From: Enterovibrio norvegicus_B
GTDB lineage: Bacteria > Pseudomonadota > Gammaproteobacteria > Enterobacterales > Vibrionaceae
Direction of reading: 5' to 3'
Assembly: GCF_002876705.1 (NCBI RefSeq)
Contig: NZ_MDAG01000005.1
Location: 1 to 64,000 of the forward strand
Length of the DNA stretch: 64,000 nt
The notes below the pieces were generated by a model. The model was not told where the DNA came from. It saw nothing but the letters and a program-made list of their open reading frames with translations, and searched no databases. A program made the position numbers and the translations under genes. Positions 37,477-45,808 of this stretch are shown here, one piece after another. Position 1 is the stretch's first letter, and every line of letters starts with the position of its first letter.

Positions 37477-37884
37477 CGAGAAGATTACGCTAACTTCGTG
37501 ACGAAACAACTCACCTCAGAGTGATTTTCATCACACAATCACATTTTCACACACACAAAAAAACATAAGTCATTGTTTTACAATCAATTAAAATGAAATA
37601 AAACAAAGATAACTCAAGGTATCAAACCCATTATCCCACACACTTGTAAGAGATATCTCACACGCTTATCAGCCATTTCATTCAATACGAACCATTTTTT
37701 ATAGCGCGCAAAAACTTTGAGCAGTTAAAAAGGCCAATTTTTCGCCAAAGAGAGGGCATTATTAGAGTGTTTTCCGCTTAAACGCTAACGACCTAAAAGC
37801 GAAAAATAGGCATTTCGATTCAAAAGAAAGAGAAAATAGGCAACAAAAAGCAAAAAGGGGGAATGGGGACGTTTTCAAAGCCAG
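37477..37884 (-). promoter_or_regulatory. csrB copy 1 promoter and upstream control region
   Basis: This gene-free, AT-rich 400 bases holds the copy 1 promoter (-10 at 37487-37482). A CRP-like half-perfect palindrome, TGTGATGAAAATCACT on the minus strand, lies at 37535-37520, about 52 bases upstream of +1. A GacA/UvrY/VarA-type box lies farther upstream (see the separate entry). The remainder contains A-rich tracts and no coding frame I believe. Confidence 0.7.
37645..37662. promoter_or_regulatory. UvrY/VarA (GacA) box for csrB copy 1
   Basis: TGTAAG-AGATAT-CTCACA is an 18-bp near palindrome matching the GacA-family consensus TGTAAG-N6-CTTACA. Its centre is about 178 bases upstream of the predicted csrB start, close to the -180 position known for GacA-controlled small RNAs. 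Confidence 0.8.
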
Positions 37885-38303
37885 AAAAAGAACGGGCGCG
37901 ACATATAGTCGCGCCCTAGAGGTCTTACTTGCAGCTGTCCTGCTACGAAAGTGCTCCCTGCATCATTCCTTGATCAGTGGCTGAATCCTTCAGCGTTTTC
38001 CTTATCTCTCCGTCCTGGAGGTGTCCTTCGGTCTTACCATGACCCATCGAGCTTTCCTGTCTCGATTCTCGTCCTCATCCTGAGGGTGTCCTTAACTTCG
38101 TCCTGAAGTGATTCCTTAAACCCCCATCCTGGGTTGTCCTAAGTGTCATCCTGACCGATAAAATTCCATTTCATCGCTACGGTTCCATCCATTCCCTATT
38201 CCGTCTTCCTTGCTAGTAACACAATCCTTGCGTTACCTGCTCATCCTGAGCAACCAAGTCCATGGTTTAGTTCCTGTTCCGTGTGTCAGTATCCTTCCGA
38301 CAC
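37885..38303 (-). ncRNA. csrB: CsrB-family regulatory RNA, copy 2
   Basis: A nearly exact second copy of the upstream csrB: across about 430 bases I find only four substitutions and two single-base indels. All GGA hairpins, the terminator (GGGCGCGAC / GTCGCGCCC, 37894-37916, then T run) and the -10 TAATCT (38314-38309) are kept. Similarity stops abruptly 7 bases beyond the -10, so the -35 and upstream DNA differ from copy 1. Both copies are read leftward, copy 2 first. Confidence 0.9.
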
Positions 38304-38417
38304 CGAGAAGATTACGCTAACTGGAATTCTAAACAAGATACTGATTAGCGATCAAAATCACATTTTTAATCCAACCCAAAGACACCAATCATAAGTAATT
38401 GTATTTAAATGAAATAA

Positions 38418-38437
38418 TTATCACGCATGCGTGATAA
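38418..38437. repeat. 20-bp perfect palindrome upstream of csrB copy 2
   Basis: TTATCACGCATGCGTGATAA is perfectly self-complementary and lies 116-135 bases upstream of the predicted copy 2 start, between the promoter and the UvrY/VarA box. No equivalent exists upstream of copy 1. It looks like an operator for a dimeric regulator that I cannot name. Confidence 0.75.
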
Positions 38438-38469
38438 CCATAAAAGAAAGCATGAAATACGTACGGTCT

Positions 38470-38487
38470 TGTAAGAGATATCTCACA
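38470..38487. promoter_or_regulatory. UvrY/VarA (GacA) box for csrB copy 2
   Basis: The same 18 bases TGTAAGAGATATCTCACA as upstream of copy 1, with the centre about 176 bases before the predicted start. The identical spacing in otherwise diverged DNA supports a functional site. Confidence 0.8.
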
Positions 38488-38659
38488 CCTCACCTACCGT
38501 TTATCCCAACCCCACATTTGGCACGTATTCATCTCGGTTACCTTTTGAACAATTTTCTGTCACTCCCAGTATCGAGCCACGCTTTTTTCACCGCAAATGC
38601 ACATGCTGAACTAATGTAGAAAGGGTGTCGTTTGGAAATATTACTGCGGGGAGATAACC

Positions 38660-38893
38660 ATGGAAGTGTTTACACACAATCTCGAAAGTCTTTTTCAACA
38701 ACTCGGCTTACCTTCTGACGGTGATGCAATTTCTTCCTTTATTGCAGACCACCCTCTCACCGAAGAGCAATCGCTGATATCTGCAGCATTTTGGACTGTC
38801 AGTCAGCGCCAATTCTTGGAAGAAGCACAGCTTCAAGATGCAGATTGGACAGAACAAATAGATACTCTCGATACCCTGCTCAGAAAAACCTGA
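38660..38893 (+). CDS. DUF2789 family protein
   Basis: A 77-aa acidic, all-helical protein. MEVFTHNLESLFQQLGLPSDGDAI, FIADHPLTEEQSL and FWTVSQRQFLEEA match DUF2789. Start ATG is preceded by GGGGAGAT. No function is known. It stands alone between the csrB control region and another small gene in the same direction. Confidence 0.85.
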   Translation: MEVFTHNLESLFQQLGLPSDGDAISSFIADHPLTEEQSLISAAFWTVSQRQFLEEAQLQDADWTEQIDTLDTLLRKT

Positions 38894-38991
38894 CCCAACC
38901 TGCAATTATATGCTTCGTATTCGGCAACCTTTTCAATGCTTAGCGCTTCAGGTAACGTGAGCAGAAAAATCGCTAACGTAGGAAACCAAAG

Positions 38992-39273
38992 ATGCAAACG
39001 GACTATACCGCGATGCTCGAGCAAGCCATTCACTCTTTAATTGCTGATGGCAAAGAGCCCAGTGTTGCGTTGATAAAATCTCGCCTTACTGGCGCAGTTC
39101 CCATGCCGTTGATCATCAGTGCGTTGCAACGCTGGAAGAAAAATGGCGTGGTGCCAAAAATTGAAAAGGTATCAGTAGGCAAGAGTGCAGAAGCACGTAT
39201 TGCAGAGCTAGAACAGCAAATTAGTACACTCACAGAACGGATAGAGACGCTGGAAAAGCGCCTCATCGAGTAA
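38992..39273 (+). CDS. conserved small protein with HTH-like N terminus and coiled coil
   Basis: A 93-aa protein I cannot name. Residues 1-55 (YTAMLEQAIHSLIADGKEPS, IKSRLTGAVPMPLIISALQRWKKNG) have the look of a small winged-helix or KfrA-N-like DNA-binding fold. Residues 64-92 (ARIAELEQQISTLTERIETL) are a clear heptad coiled coil, so it likely dimerises. A ribosome-binding site GTAGGAAA precedes the ATG. It is convergent with the DUF2310 gene. Confidence 0.75.
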   Translation: MQTDYTAMLEQAIHSLIADGKEPSVALIKSRLTGAVPMPLIISALQRWKKNGVVPKIEKVSVGKSAEARIAELEQQISTLTERIETLEKRLIE

Positions 39274-40047
39274 TCACTGAAAGTCCCAAGACAGGTTTGA
39301 CACAATACGGCAGTCATCGCACTTAAAGTGGAAAACATCATGTAGCGGTGAATCGAGACGCCAATCGCCGCCACACTTGGGACACTTTCGTTCGAGTTCA
39401 GACTCTGCACTCTCACCACCCACGCGATATTGATAGTAGTACGTAGGCACCTTCGTTAAGTACTCAATACGCCCACGAATGTCCCATCCTTTACGAAACA
39501 ATCTACTGTCAGCATCTTGGATTTCAGCGAGAGCTGCATACTCAGCATTGAACGAACCTGCCATTTGAATCTCATCGCAAGCCTGCCATTCCGTTTGCCA
39601 TTTCACTACCGCTTTATGATCGCCATTGAAGGTAGCTGGAAGTCGGTGTAAAGGAATTGGCAACAACGTTTCACCACAACGAAGCGGTGAGCAAGTGTGC
39701 ACATAAGTGGTATAAAGCACCTGCCAACTGCGTGGCGTGTCTTCTGCGCTGGCCTCAGAATTGATGTCGCGACCAAGTACCTTCAATTTAGGTGAAAGCA
39801 AAGAGGCTTCAGACAATTGGCGAATCTTTAACGCGACTTGTGGGCTATGAAACTTCGGGTTCAAACTGTCTTTTTCAGGGCAAACCGCACGTACATGAAA
39901 TTGCCCATCCCCCATCACCATAGGAAACTCGCGCCCTAACACCTGCCCGTTATACCTCAACGCATCCATCAAGCCATTCACGGCCAGATCGACGGCTGAA
40001 ACAGTGGTGTCATCAAAACACTCAAACGTCAGTTCTACAACGTACAT
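39274..40047 (-). CDS. DUF2310 family zinc-ribbon protein
   Basis: A 257-aa protein beginning MYVVELTFECFDDTTVSAVD. The C-terminal 40 residues form a zinc ribbon with CPKCGGDW and CDDCRI. The N-terminal part resembles the vibrio DUF2310 family. The frame is open to 40125 but would then overlap syd; ATG 40047 lies four bases after the syd stop, so the two form a tight operon. Function unknown; nucleic acid or protein binding through the ribbon is plausible. Confidence 0.85.
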   Translation of the reverse strand: MYVVELTFECFDDTTVSAVDLAVNGLMDALRYNGQVLGREFPMVMGDGQFHVRAVCPEKDSLNPKFHSPQVALKIRQLSEASLLSPKLKVLGRDINSEASAEDTPRSWQVLYTTYVHTCSPLRCGETLLPIPLHRLPATFNGDHKAVVKWQTEWQACDEIQMAGSFNAEYAALAEIQDADSRLFRKGWDIRGRIEYLTKVPTYYYQYRVGGESAESELERKCPKCGGDWRLDSPLHDVFHFKCDDCRIVSNLSWDFQ

Positions 40048-40051
40048 GGCG

Positions 40052-40597
40052 TTACACCTCAGGCGAGAGATGTTGAAGGAAGGTTTCAACGTTGGGTGCG
40101 AGCACATCACGGATCTTAGTGCCAATGCGCTCTTTGATGACTTCGCCCGTCACGTTACAGATGGAAATCACATCCAGTTCATCATCCGTCGCAGCAATAA
40201 ACACGGTTGGGTTTTGCTTCAAACGCTTTTGCATCAACAAATGCCCCAACATGTTCTCTTGCAAGCGTGGTAAGTCTTCATCGCTCCACACTTGAATCAG
40301 TTCCAGGCTCAGGCCTTCAAATTGCGCTGTCATGTCACCACAATAAAGACCCGCATAAAAAGAGATCACATCTTCATGCAGAGAAATGCCTATCCCCTCT
40401 TCAACATTACTGAAATCGGCGAACGCATCACGTTGAATAGGTTGCCAAATCACCACATCATCAGTCTCTTGCACGATGCATGGCGATGCTAAGCCAATAT
40501 ATGCATCACTTTGCGGCTTTGAGCCATGTTGTTCGTTCCACGCAGAGACAAAGCGCTCGCTGAATGACCAAAGCGCGTGAGTGACAGAGTGATTCAT
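40052..40597 (-). CDS. syd: SecY-interacting protein Syd
   Basis: A Syd-family protein of about 181 aa. It begins MNHSVTHALWSFSERFVSAWNEQHG and has GIGISLHEDVISFYAGLYCGDM, LIQVWSDEDLPRLQENMLGHLLMQK and FIAATDDELDVISICN. In E. coli Syd binds SecY and is thought to proofread the translocon. The frame opens two codons upstream (40603), but the Met3 start fits the family. It is divergent from queF. Confidence 0.94.
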   Translation of the reverse strand: MNHSVTHALWSFSERFVSAWNEQHGSKPQSDAYIGLASPCIVQETDDVVIWQPIQRDAFADFSNVEEGIGISLHEDVISFYAGLYCGDMTAQFEGLSLELIQVWSDEDLPRLQENMLGHLLMQKRLKQNPTVFIAATDDELDVISICNVTGEVIKERIGTKIRDVLAPNVETFLQHLSPEV

Positions 40598-40659
40598 TAG
40601 CAAGATTCCTCAAGATTCAGTAAACTTTGCGCATTCTAATCGATCCGTGGCAAAACCGT

Positions 40660-41505
40660 ATGAGCAAATATCAAGATGCAAAAGAACTTGCTGGCCTGAC
40701 GCTAGGTCAGAAAACGGACTATCAGGAGCACTATGCCCCTGAGCTTTTACAACCTGTTCCACGAAGCCTTAACCGCGACGATCTCGATATGGGAGAGACG
40801 CTGCCTTTTACCGGTTACGATGTTTGGACACTTTACGAACTGTCTTGGCTTAACGCAAAAGGTTTGCCTCAAGTGGCGATCGGCGAAGTGCGTCTGCCTG
40901 CAACAAGCCCTAACCTGATTGAATCCAAGTCATTCAAGCTTTACCTCAACAGCTTTAACCAGACGAAATTTAAAAACTGGCAAGAAGTGGTCGACACCTT
41001 GGCGAAAGATTTGTCAGCGTGTGCTGGCGAAGATGTCGACGTGACCATTCTTCCAGTGGAAGAATTCACCAACACACCTGTGGTTGCCTTCGGCGGCGAG
41101 AACATTGATGAGCAAGACATCACGATTGATGACTATGTATTCGATTCTCGCCTACTGGAAGGTGCTGCTGACGGCCCGATGGTAAGCGAAACCCTTAACA
41201 GCAACCTGTTGAAATCAAACTGCCTGATCACCAACCAACCTGATTGGGGTTCAGTACGTATTGCTTACAAAGGCAAACGCATCAACCGCGAAAAATTGCT
41301 GCGTTATATCGTGTCTTTTCGCCGTCACAACGAATTTCACGAGCAATGTGTTGAACGTATTTTCACGGATATCATGAAATACTGCCAACCCGAGTTGCTA
41401 ACGGTTTACGCGCGTTACACACGTCGCGGCGGCTTAGACATTAACCCATACCGTACTAACATGGGTAAAACGCCAAGCGAAAATAATCGACTCGCTCGAC
41501 AATAA
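40660..41505 (+). CDS. queF: NADPH-dependent 7-cyano-7-deazaguanine reductase
   Basis: A 281-aa long-form QueF (YqcD type) that reduces preQ0 to preQ1 in queuosine synthesis. The N-terminal half has ESKSFKLYLNSFNQTKF, the QueF signature. The C-terminal half has the active-site Cys in SNCLITNQPDWG and FHEQCVERIF. The frame opens at 40627, but ATG 40660 (MSKYQDAKELAGLTLGQ) matches the 282-aa E. coli enzyme. Confidence 0.96.
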   Translation: MSKYQDAKELAGLTLGQKTDYQEHYAPELLQPVPRSLNRDDLDMGETLPFTGYDVWTLYELSWLNAKGLPQVAIGEVRLPATSPNLIESKSFKLYLNSFNQTKFKNWQEVVDTLAKDLSACAGEDVDVTILPVEEFTNTPVVAFGGENIDEQDITIDDYVFDSRLLEGAADGPMVSETLNSNLLKSNCLITNQPDWGSVRIAYKGKRINREKLLRYIVSFRRHNEFHEQCVERIFTDIMKYCQPELLTVYARYTRRGGLDINPYRTNMGKTPSENNRLARQ

Positions 41506-41611
41506 CTGAACGATTGGCCTGTTTATCACCCCGACCAACACTCGCTGAATAAGCATTTTGAGGTTACTGGGGAAAGCAGGCCAGATTCACTTCCAACGAC
41601 AAGAAACCAAC

Positions 41612-43882
41612 ATGCGATTATTGCCAACCGCACTGCTCTTTTTTTCAATGCTGTTCAGCCTGAATGGACAAGCAAGGATGTATTCCACCCCTATTCTTTC
41701 TGAAGCGGAAGAAATGGTGGTGACGGCCCCTGAACAAGCGTTAGAAATCACCGAACGATATTTAGAGCAGCGCCGTTTATCGAAAGCGACCAATCGCCCA
41801 CACAGCAACAACGAAACAGATCGTTCTATTCGCACCCCATTAAACACCGTTCACGCCTACCTCATTATAGGTAAAGCACAAAGTGCTCTGGGTGATCACG
41901 ATGCCGCATGGGAAGCCCTTGCGACAGCAAGAAGCATGGTCGAAAAAAACAGCCTAAAGCTTGCAGAACTCGAGCTTCTCTTCACAGAAGCCTCTGTGCT
42001 GTATTATCTCGATGAAGACAAACAAGCAGCAAAAAAGGCGCTTGAAACCGTCATCAGCGAAATTGGGAAACGCGACCCAAAACGTGCAAATACCATTGCC
42101 AACCTCACATTCGAAGCGTTGTTGCTCAATGCCATCATCACGTCAGAAACGAACAACAGTGCTGAGACGGTCACGCAATTCGATGCCGTAAAAAATGAGC
42201 TGGGTGATACGCCTGAATTAAAGCAAAAGACACGTTATCAAATTGCGCTCGGTAACTACTTCCTAAACGAAAAATCTTACGAGCGCGCGCTGTCTGAATT
42301 ACTCAGTGCTTATTGGCTCGCCAGCGAAAATGACTTCGCCATTCAAATTGCCAGTGCCAACGTTTCTCTGACCAAGCTTTATCAACAGCAAGGTGTACTC
42401 GACAAGGCATTACAACACGCCAACCAAGCCGCTGAGTTTTACGAGAATTTTGATTTAGTCCGAGGCTTGTCTGAAGCACAAACCCTGCTCGCTGATATTT
42501 ACAGTCAACAAGGCCGATATAATTTTGCGCTGGTGCATTATTTCAATGCGCTCGACATTGAACAATTGCTCGATCGTACTAAAAACATTGCCAACATCAA
42601 CGTATCAATCGCCAGTACTTACCTTAAATTGCTCAGATATAAGCAAGCAGAAGAGTACGCAGCGAATGCCATTGAAATCGCAGAAAAGGCCGCACTCACT
42701 CGTCCACTGACAAAAGCCTACATTCTTCAAGGTGAACTGGCAGTCATTACTCAAATGCCTGATGTCGCCATTGATGCGTTGAAGAAAGCCTTCGGCGGTG
42801 CAGAAGTCTTACGTGATCGCACCCTCATGCTTGAGTGCCTTTCTCGCCTTTCCCGAGCTTACGAGCAAAAAGGGGAGTATCAGAAAGCGCTCGAAATTCA
42901 ACGTCGCTATGACCAAATCAGCCGTCGAAGTGAAAACCGCCGACAAATTCTTGAAGCCGAGTCATTCAAAGAACGTCAACGCGTGATCGAGCGCCAACTG
43001 CAACTTGATGATATTGAACGCCGACAAGGTGAAAACGTCAGTTCCTTGGTAGAACAGAAGAAAATTAACCTTTTCTTGCTGGGCAGTTTAAGCGTCATTT
43101 TATTGGTGTTGATTTTACGCCATCGCGCCGCTAACCAACGACTTGGCGAACTGCAAGATTTACGTAAAGCGCTTTACACCCACCCTCGTAGTGGGCTACG
43201 AAACCTGCGAATGCTCAATGACAGGCTGTCGAATTCACTCGCGAAAACCAGTGCCAACTTTGAACAGTGGTATTTGGGTGAAATGATCCACGAGCCACTC
43301 AGTGACAAACTGAGTTTTGCCATGTTTGAAGTGCCTTTCTTGAAAGTGGTGTATCTCCAGCACGGGTACCATCAAGGCCTAGAGTTGGAACGCGAACTGG
43401 GTGACTACCTAGCATCTCAGATATCTGACCCCGCACGCGTGTATCATTTTTCTGATGCCATGTTTATCTACATCGAGCCAGATTCCGTCACGCTCAACGA
43501 CCCTGATAAAATGGCAAAAAGAATTCAATCCATGGTGGATGATTTTGTCGTTCACGCGAAATTGGATGACGTGGATGATCGTCTTCGTATTGGTATGGCG
43601 GATTACCCATTTTTGCCTCGCGCATTTACATCAATCAATGACAAAGAACTCATCGATATTCTCTTAATGGCCACCAGCGCCGCGCGCCAAGCCTGTAAGG
43701 CTGAACAAACCAGTCAATGGGTACATTTAAGCGCAATTGAATCCACACCCGCAGCATGTTTTGCCAATACCAATGTGCGAAAAGCCTGCTTCGACGCCAT
43801 TGGTTCTGGCTTAATTAAGGTTAAAACTTCAGCAAGCGAAGGCATTAACTGGCAGACGCTTCACGAATCTGACAAAAACTAG
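41612..43882 (+). CDS. TPR-repeat membrane protein with degenerate GGDEF-like domain
   Basis: A 756-aa protein. A signal peptide (MRLLPTALLFFSMLFSLNGQARA-like) is followed by about 400 residues of tetratricopeptide repeats in the periplasm, a coiled coil (residues 440-485) and one membrane segment (NLFLLGSLSVILLVLILRH, about 486-505). The cytoplasmic C terminus starts LYTHPRSGLRNLRMLNDRL, like a GGDEF domain, but the GGDEF position reads VYHFSDAMFIYIE. It is therefore not expected to make cyclic di-GMP and may bind it or regulate a partner. The intact cyclase next to it is a candidate. Confidence 0.82.
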   Translation: MRLLPTALLFFSMLFSLNGQARMYSTPILSEAEEMVVTAPEQALEITERYLEQRRLSKATNRPHSNNETDRSIRTPLNTVHAYLIIGKAQSALGDHDAAWEALATARSMVEKNSLKLAELELLFTEASVLYYLDEDKQAAKKALETVISEIGKRDPKRANTIANLTFEALLLNAIITSETNNSAETVTQFDAVKNELGDTPELKQKTRYQIALGNYFLNEKSYERALSELLSAYWLASENDFAIQIASANVSLTKLYQQQGVLDKALQHANQAAEFYENFDLVRGLSEAQTLLADIYSQQGRYNFALVHYFNALDIEQLLDRTKNIANINVSIASTYLKLLRYKQAEEYAANAIEIAEKAALTRPLTKAYILQGELAVITQMPDVAIDALKKAFGGAEVLRDRTLMLECLSRLSRAYEQKGEYQKALEIQRRYDQISRRSENRRQILEAESFKERQRVIERQLQLDDIERRQGENVSSLVEQKKINLFLLGSLSVILLVLILRHRAANQRLGELQDLRKALYTHPRSGLRNLRMLNDRLSNSLAKTSANFEQWYLGEMIHEPLSDKLSFAMFEVPFLKVVYLQHGYHQGLELERELGDYLASQISDPARVYHFSDAMFIYIEPDSVTLNDPDKMAKRIQSMVDDFVVHAKLDDVDDRLRIGMADYPFLPRAFTSINDKELIDILLMATSAARQACKAEQTSQWVHLSAIESTPAACFANTNVRKACFDAIGSGLIKVKTSASEGINWQTLHESDKN

Positions 43883-44012
43883 CGCCAGCTTATTGATAAC
43901 CATAGTAATAAACCGTTATAGCTAGAGGCTGTGCCTGCAACTTTTTCAGGCACGACACCCTGTATTCAGTGAGTTTTTCACTGTGCGTTGTTTGGAGCTG
44001 TCGTCGAGTTTT

Positions 44013-45569
44013 ATGTCCAACTTCTCATCAGATGAAGAAGTCATCACACTGAAAGAAAAGTTGCAGCATTCTCAGCTGGTGTTCCGAGATTTAGCCCTTA
44101 AATCTCGGCGCGAGGCGACGATCCTGAAAAGGTTAATCTCCAGACTGATTGCCGCTTCACAAGCGCAAGATGATCCATTGCTCCATGAGCGACTGTCTCA
44201 AATTCGCCGAGAACTTGAAGCGCAAGATGATGTCAGTCGATTAATTCCTCAGCTCGCATTGGTGGAGCGAATGGTCAACCGACATACTCATACTCAGAAA
44301 AAAGCCAGCGATGCCCTAGAATGCCAATTTCAGCAAAGCGGTGAGACCCTCAAATGCTTAACAGGCTTACCCGCACAGCTAAAGCGTGACCTTCGAAACC
44401 TACTTCAAAGTTCCGGCTCGGAAAGCAAAGGCAGCACAGAAAAGATAGTGGCCTTGCTTCAACTCTATGAACGTGCACTCAAATTGCTCTCTCTGCCATC
44501 TAACGGATTGTCTGCCAAAGAGCTCCTGAATATTGACCGCATCTCTCAGCTTTCAAGTGAACTTCAACACTTAATCACTGAGTTAGATTTCGATGATGAA
44601 GTGGGTGATCGGCTGCTAGACATCCGCAATAGACTCCTGCTATCGCCCGACGCACAAACCTTGCTTGAGCTGACATTAGAATCCGTGCAGCTCATTCTGG
44701 ATGGCACACGTAACGAGAGAAAAGCCTCTCAAGCTTTTTTGTCGCAATTGAATGAAGACCTATCGATTCTCCAGCGCCACAATGGCCGCTCTATCGACAA
44801 CTCTCAAACCATCTCCACCCAACGTAGCGCCTTTAATGAAGAATTGGCGTCTTCCGTGAACGCCATCGAAACACATCTTGAGGAGGCCGAATCGTTAGAG
44901 CAAGTAAGGCCTCACCTTTCTCAAGTCGCAGTGAATCTGTCATCGCTCGTGGCAAGAAACAAAGAACTGGAAGAGCGTGAACAACAGCTACTAGAACAAC
45001 TCAAACACAACGACCAAAAACTGGATGCGCTTTACCAGCAAACCATGGATTACCGTCGTCGTTTAGGTGACCAAGAACGAAAATTGCTGCTCGATCCGCT
45101 GACCAAGGTGTACAACCGCGCCGCTCTTGATGATCGTTTAGAACATGAGTACCGCTGCTGGTTGAGGTATCAAACGCCATTTTGCCTAGCCATGATCGAC
45201 ATCGACCACTTTAAAAGTGTGAATGACACCTACGGGCATTTAGTGGGTGATAAAGTGCTCAAGGTCGTTGCTCGCACCATTCACCAATGCCTTCGAGACA
45301 CCGACTTCATCGCGCGATTTGGTGGCGAAGAATTCGTGGTATTGCTTCCAGATGCAAAACCCGATGAACGTGAAGAAATGCTCAATAATGTACGAGAAAC
45401 CGTGTCCAAACTTCCCTTCAAGTTTAAGGACAGCCGTCTCACTGTCACCGTGTCCATCGGCGCAAGCATGTTCCAAGACGGCGACAGCACGGTGACTGTG
45501 CTAGAGCGCTCGGATGGCGCACTCTACAACGCAAAAAATAACGGCCGCAACAAGCTAATTTGGGCATAA
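44013..45569 (+). CDS. coiled-coil diguanylate cyclase
   Basis: A 518-aa soluble protein. About 350 N-terminal residues are helical, ending in a coiled coil (LEEREQQLLEQLKHNDQKLDALYQ). The GGDEF domain follows (DPLTKVYNRAALDDRL onward), with intact GGEEF at 437-441 and I-site RDTD five residues before it. It should make cyclic di-GMP. The frame is open from GTG 43983; I use ATG 44013 with modest confidence. It resembles the DGCcoil-type cyclases of vibrios. It follows the degenerate GGDEF gene by 130 bases. Confidence 0.88.
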   Translation: MSNFSSDEEVITLKEKLQHSQLVFRDLALKSRREATILKRLISRLIAASQAQDDPLLHERLSQIRRELEAQDDVSRLIPQLALVERMVNRHTHTQKKASDALECQFQQSGETLKCLTGLPAQLKRDLRNLLQSSGSESKGSTEKIVALLQLYERALKLLSLPSNGLSAKELLNIDRISQLSSELQHLITELDFDDEVGDRLLDIRNRLLLSPDAQTLLELTLESVQLILDGTRNERKASQAFLSQLNEDLSILQRHNGRSIDNSQTISTQRSAFNEELASSVNAIETHLEEAESLEQVRPHLSQVAVNLSSLVARNKELEEREQQLLEQLKHNDQKLDALYQQTMDYRRRLGDQERKLLLDPLTKVYNRAALDDRLEHEYRCWLRYQTPFCLAMIDIDHFKSVNDTYGHLVGDKVLKVVARTIHQCLRDTDFIARFGGEEFVVLLPDAKPDEREEMLNNVRETVSKLPFKFKDSRLTVTVSIGASMFQDGDSTVTVLERSDGALYNAKNNGRNKLIWA

Positions 45570-45669
45570 CAGCACTGTCTATGGCAGCGCTGTTTACCCC
45601 CCTTCTTGCCCTCTCCTGCCACCCGCTTTTTTCTATTGATAACTGGATAAACTAAAAGTCTGTGTGTAT

Positions 45670-45722
45670 GGTTAATTAACACACTGATTTTTATAACAAT
45701 GAAAGTGTTGATTAATTAACCA
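45670..45722. repeat. inverted repeat of GTTAATTAAC upstream of ppnN
   Basis: GGTTAATTAA-C-ACAC at 45670-45684 is mirrored by GTGTTGATTAATTAACC at 45705-45721. Each arm contains a TTAATTAA palindrome, about 40 bases apart, around a -10-like TATAAC. It lies 90-140 bases before ppnN and may be an operator pair, or the base of a weak stem. Confidence 0.5.
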
Positions 45723-45808
45723 CCTGTAATCTTCATTGAAATAAATTTCTTAGGGTCCCCCTCTAATACAAAAATACAAAGTGTGTTTTCTCTGCACAGG
45801 AGGTGACT

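Larger units (their letters stand above)
38304..38659 (-). promoter_or_regulatory. csrB copy 2 promoter and upstream control region
   Basis: The stretch between csrB copy 2 and the DUF2789 gene holds the copy 2 promoter (-10 at 38314-38309), a 20-bp perfect palindrome (38418-38437), and a second response-regulator box (38470-38487). A 62-codon frame at 38431-38619 crosses these elements and is not considered real. The promoter of the rightward DUF2789 gene must also be here. Confidence 0.7.

Noticed and set aside
37055..38320. Long direct repeat as an insertion sequence or CRISPR-like array
   Set aside because: There is no transposase frame, no terminal inverted repeats and no regular repeat-spacer pattern. 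The repeated TCCT on the plus strand is the GGA-motif pattern of CsrB on the minus strand.
38431..38619. 62-codon open frame
   Set aside because: It crosses the palindrome and the UvrY/VarA box of csrB copy 2, has no ribosome-binding site and an unlikely composition.
45568..45592. Imperfect hairpin after the coiled-coil diguanylate cyclase gene
   Set aside because: The stem has a mismatch and no T run, so I do not call a terminator.
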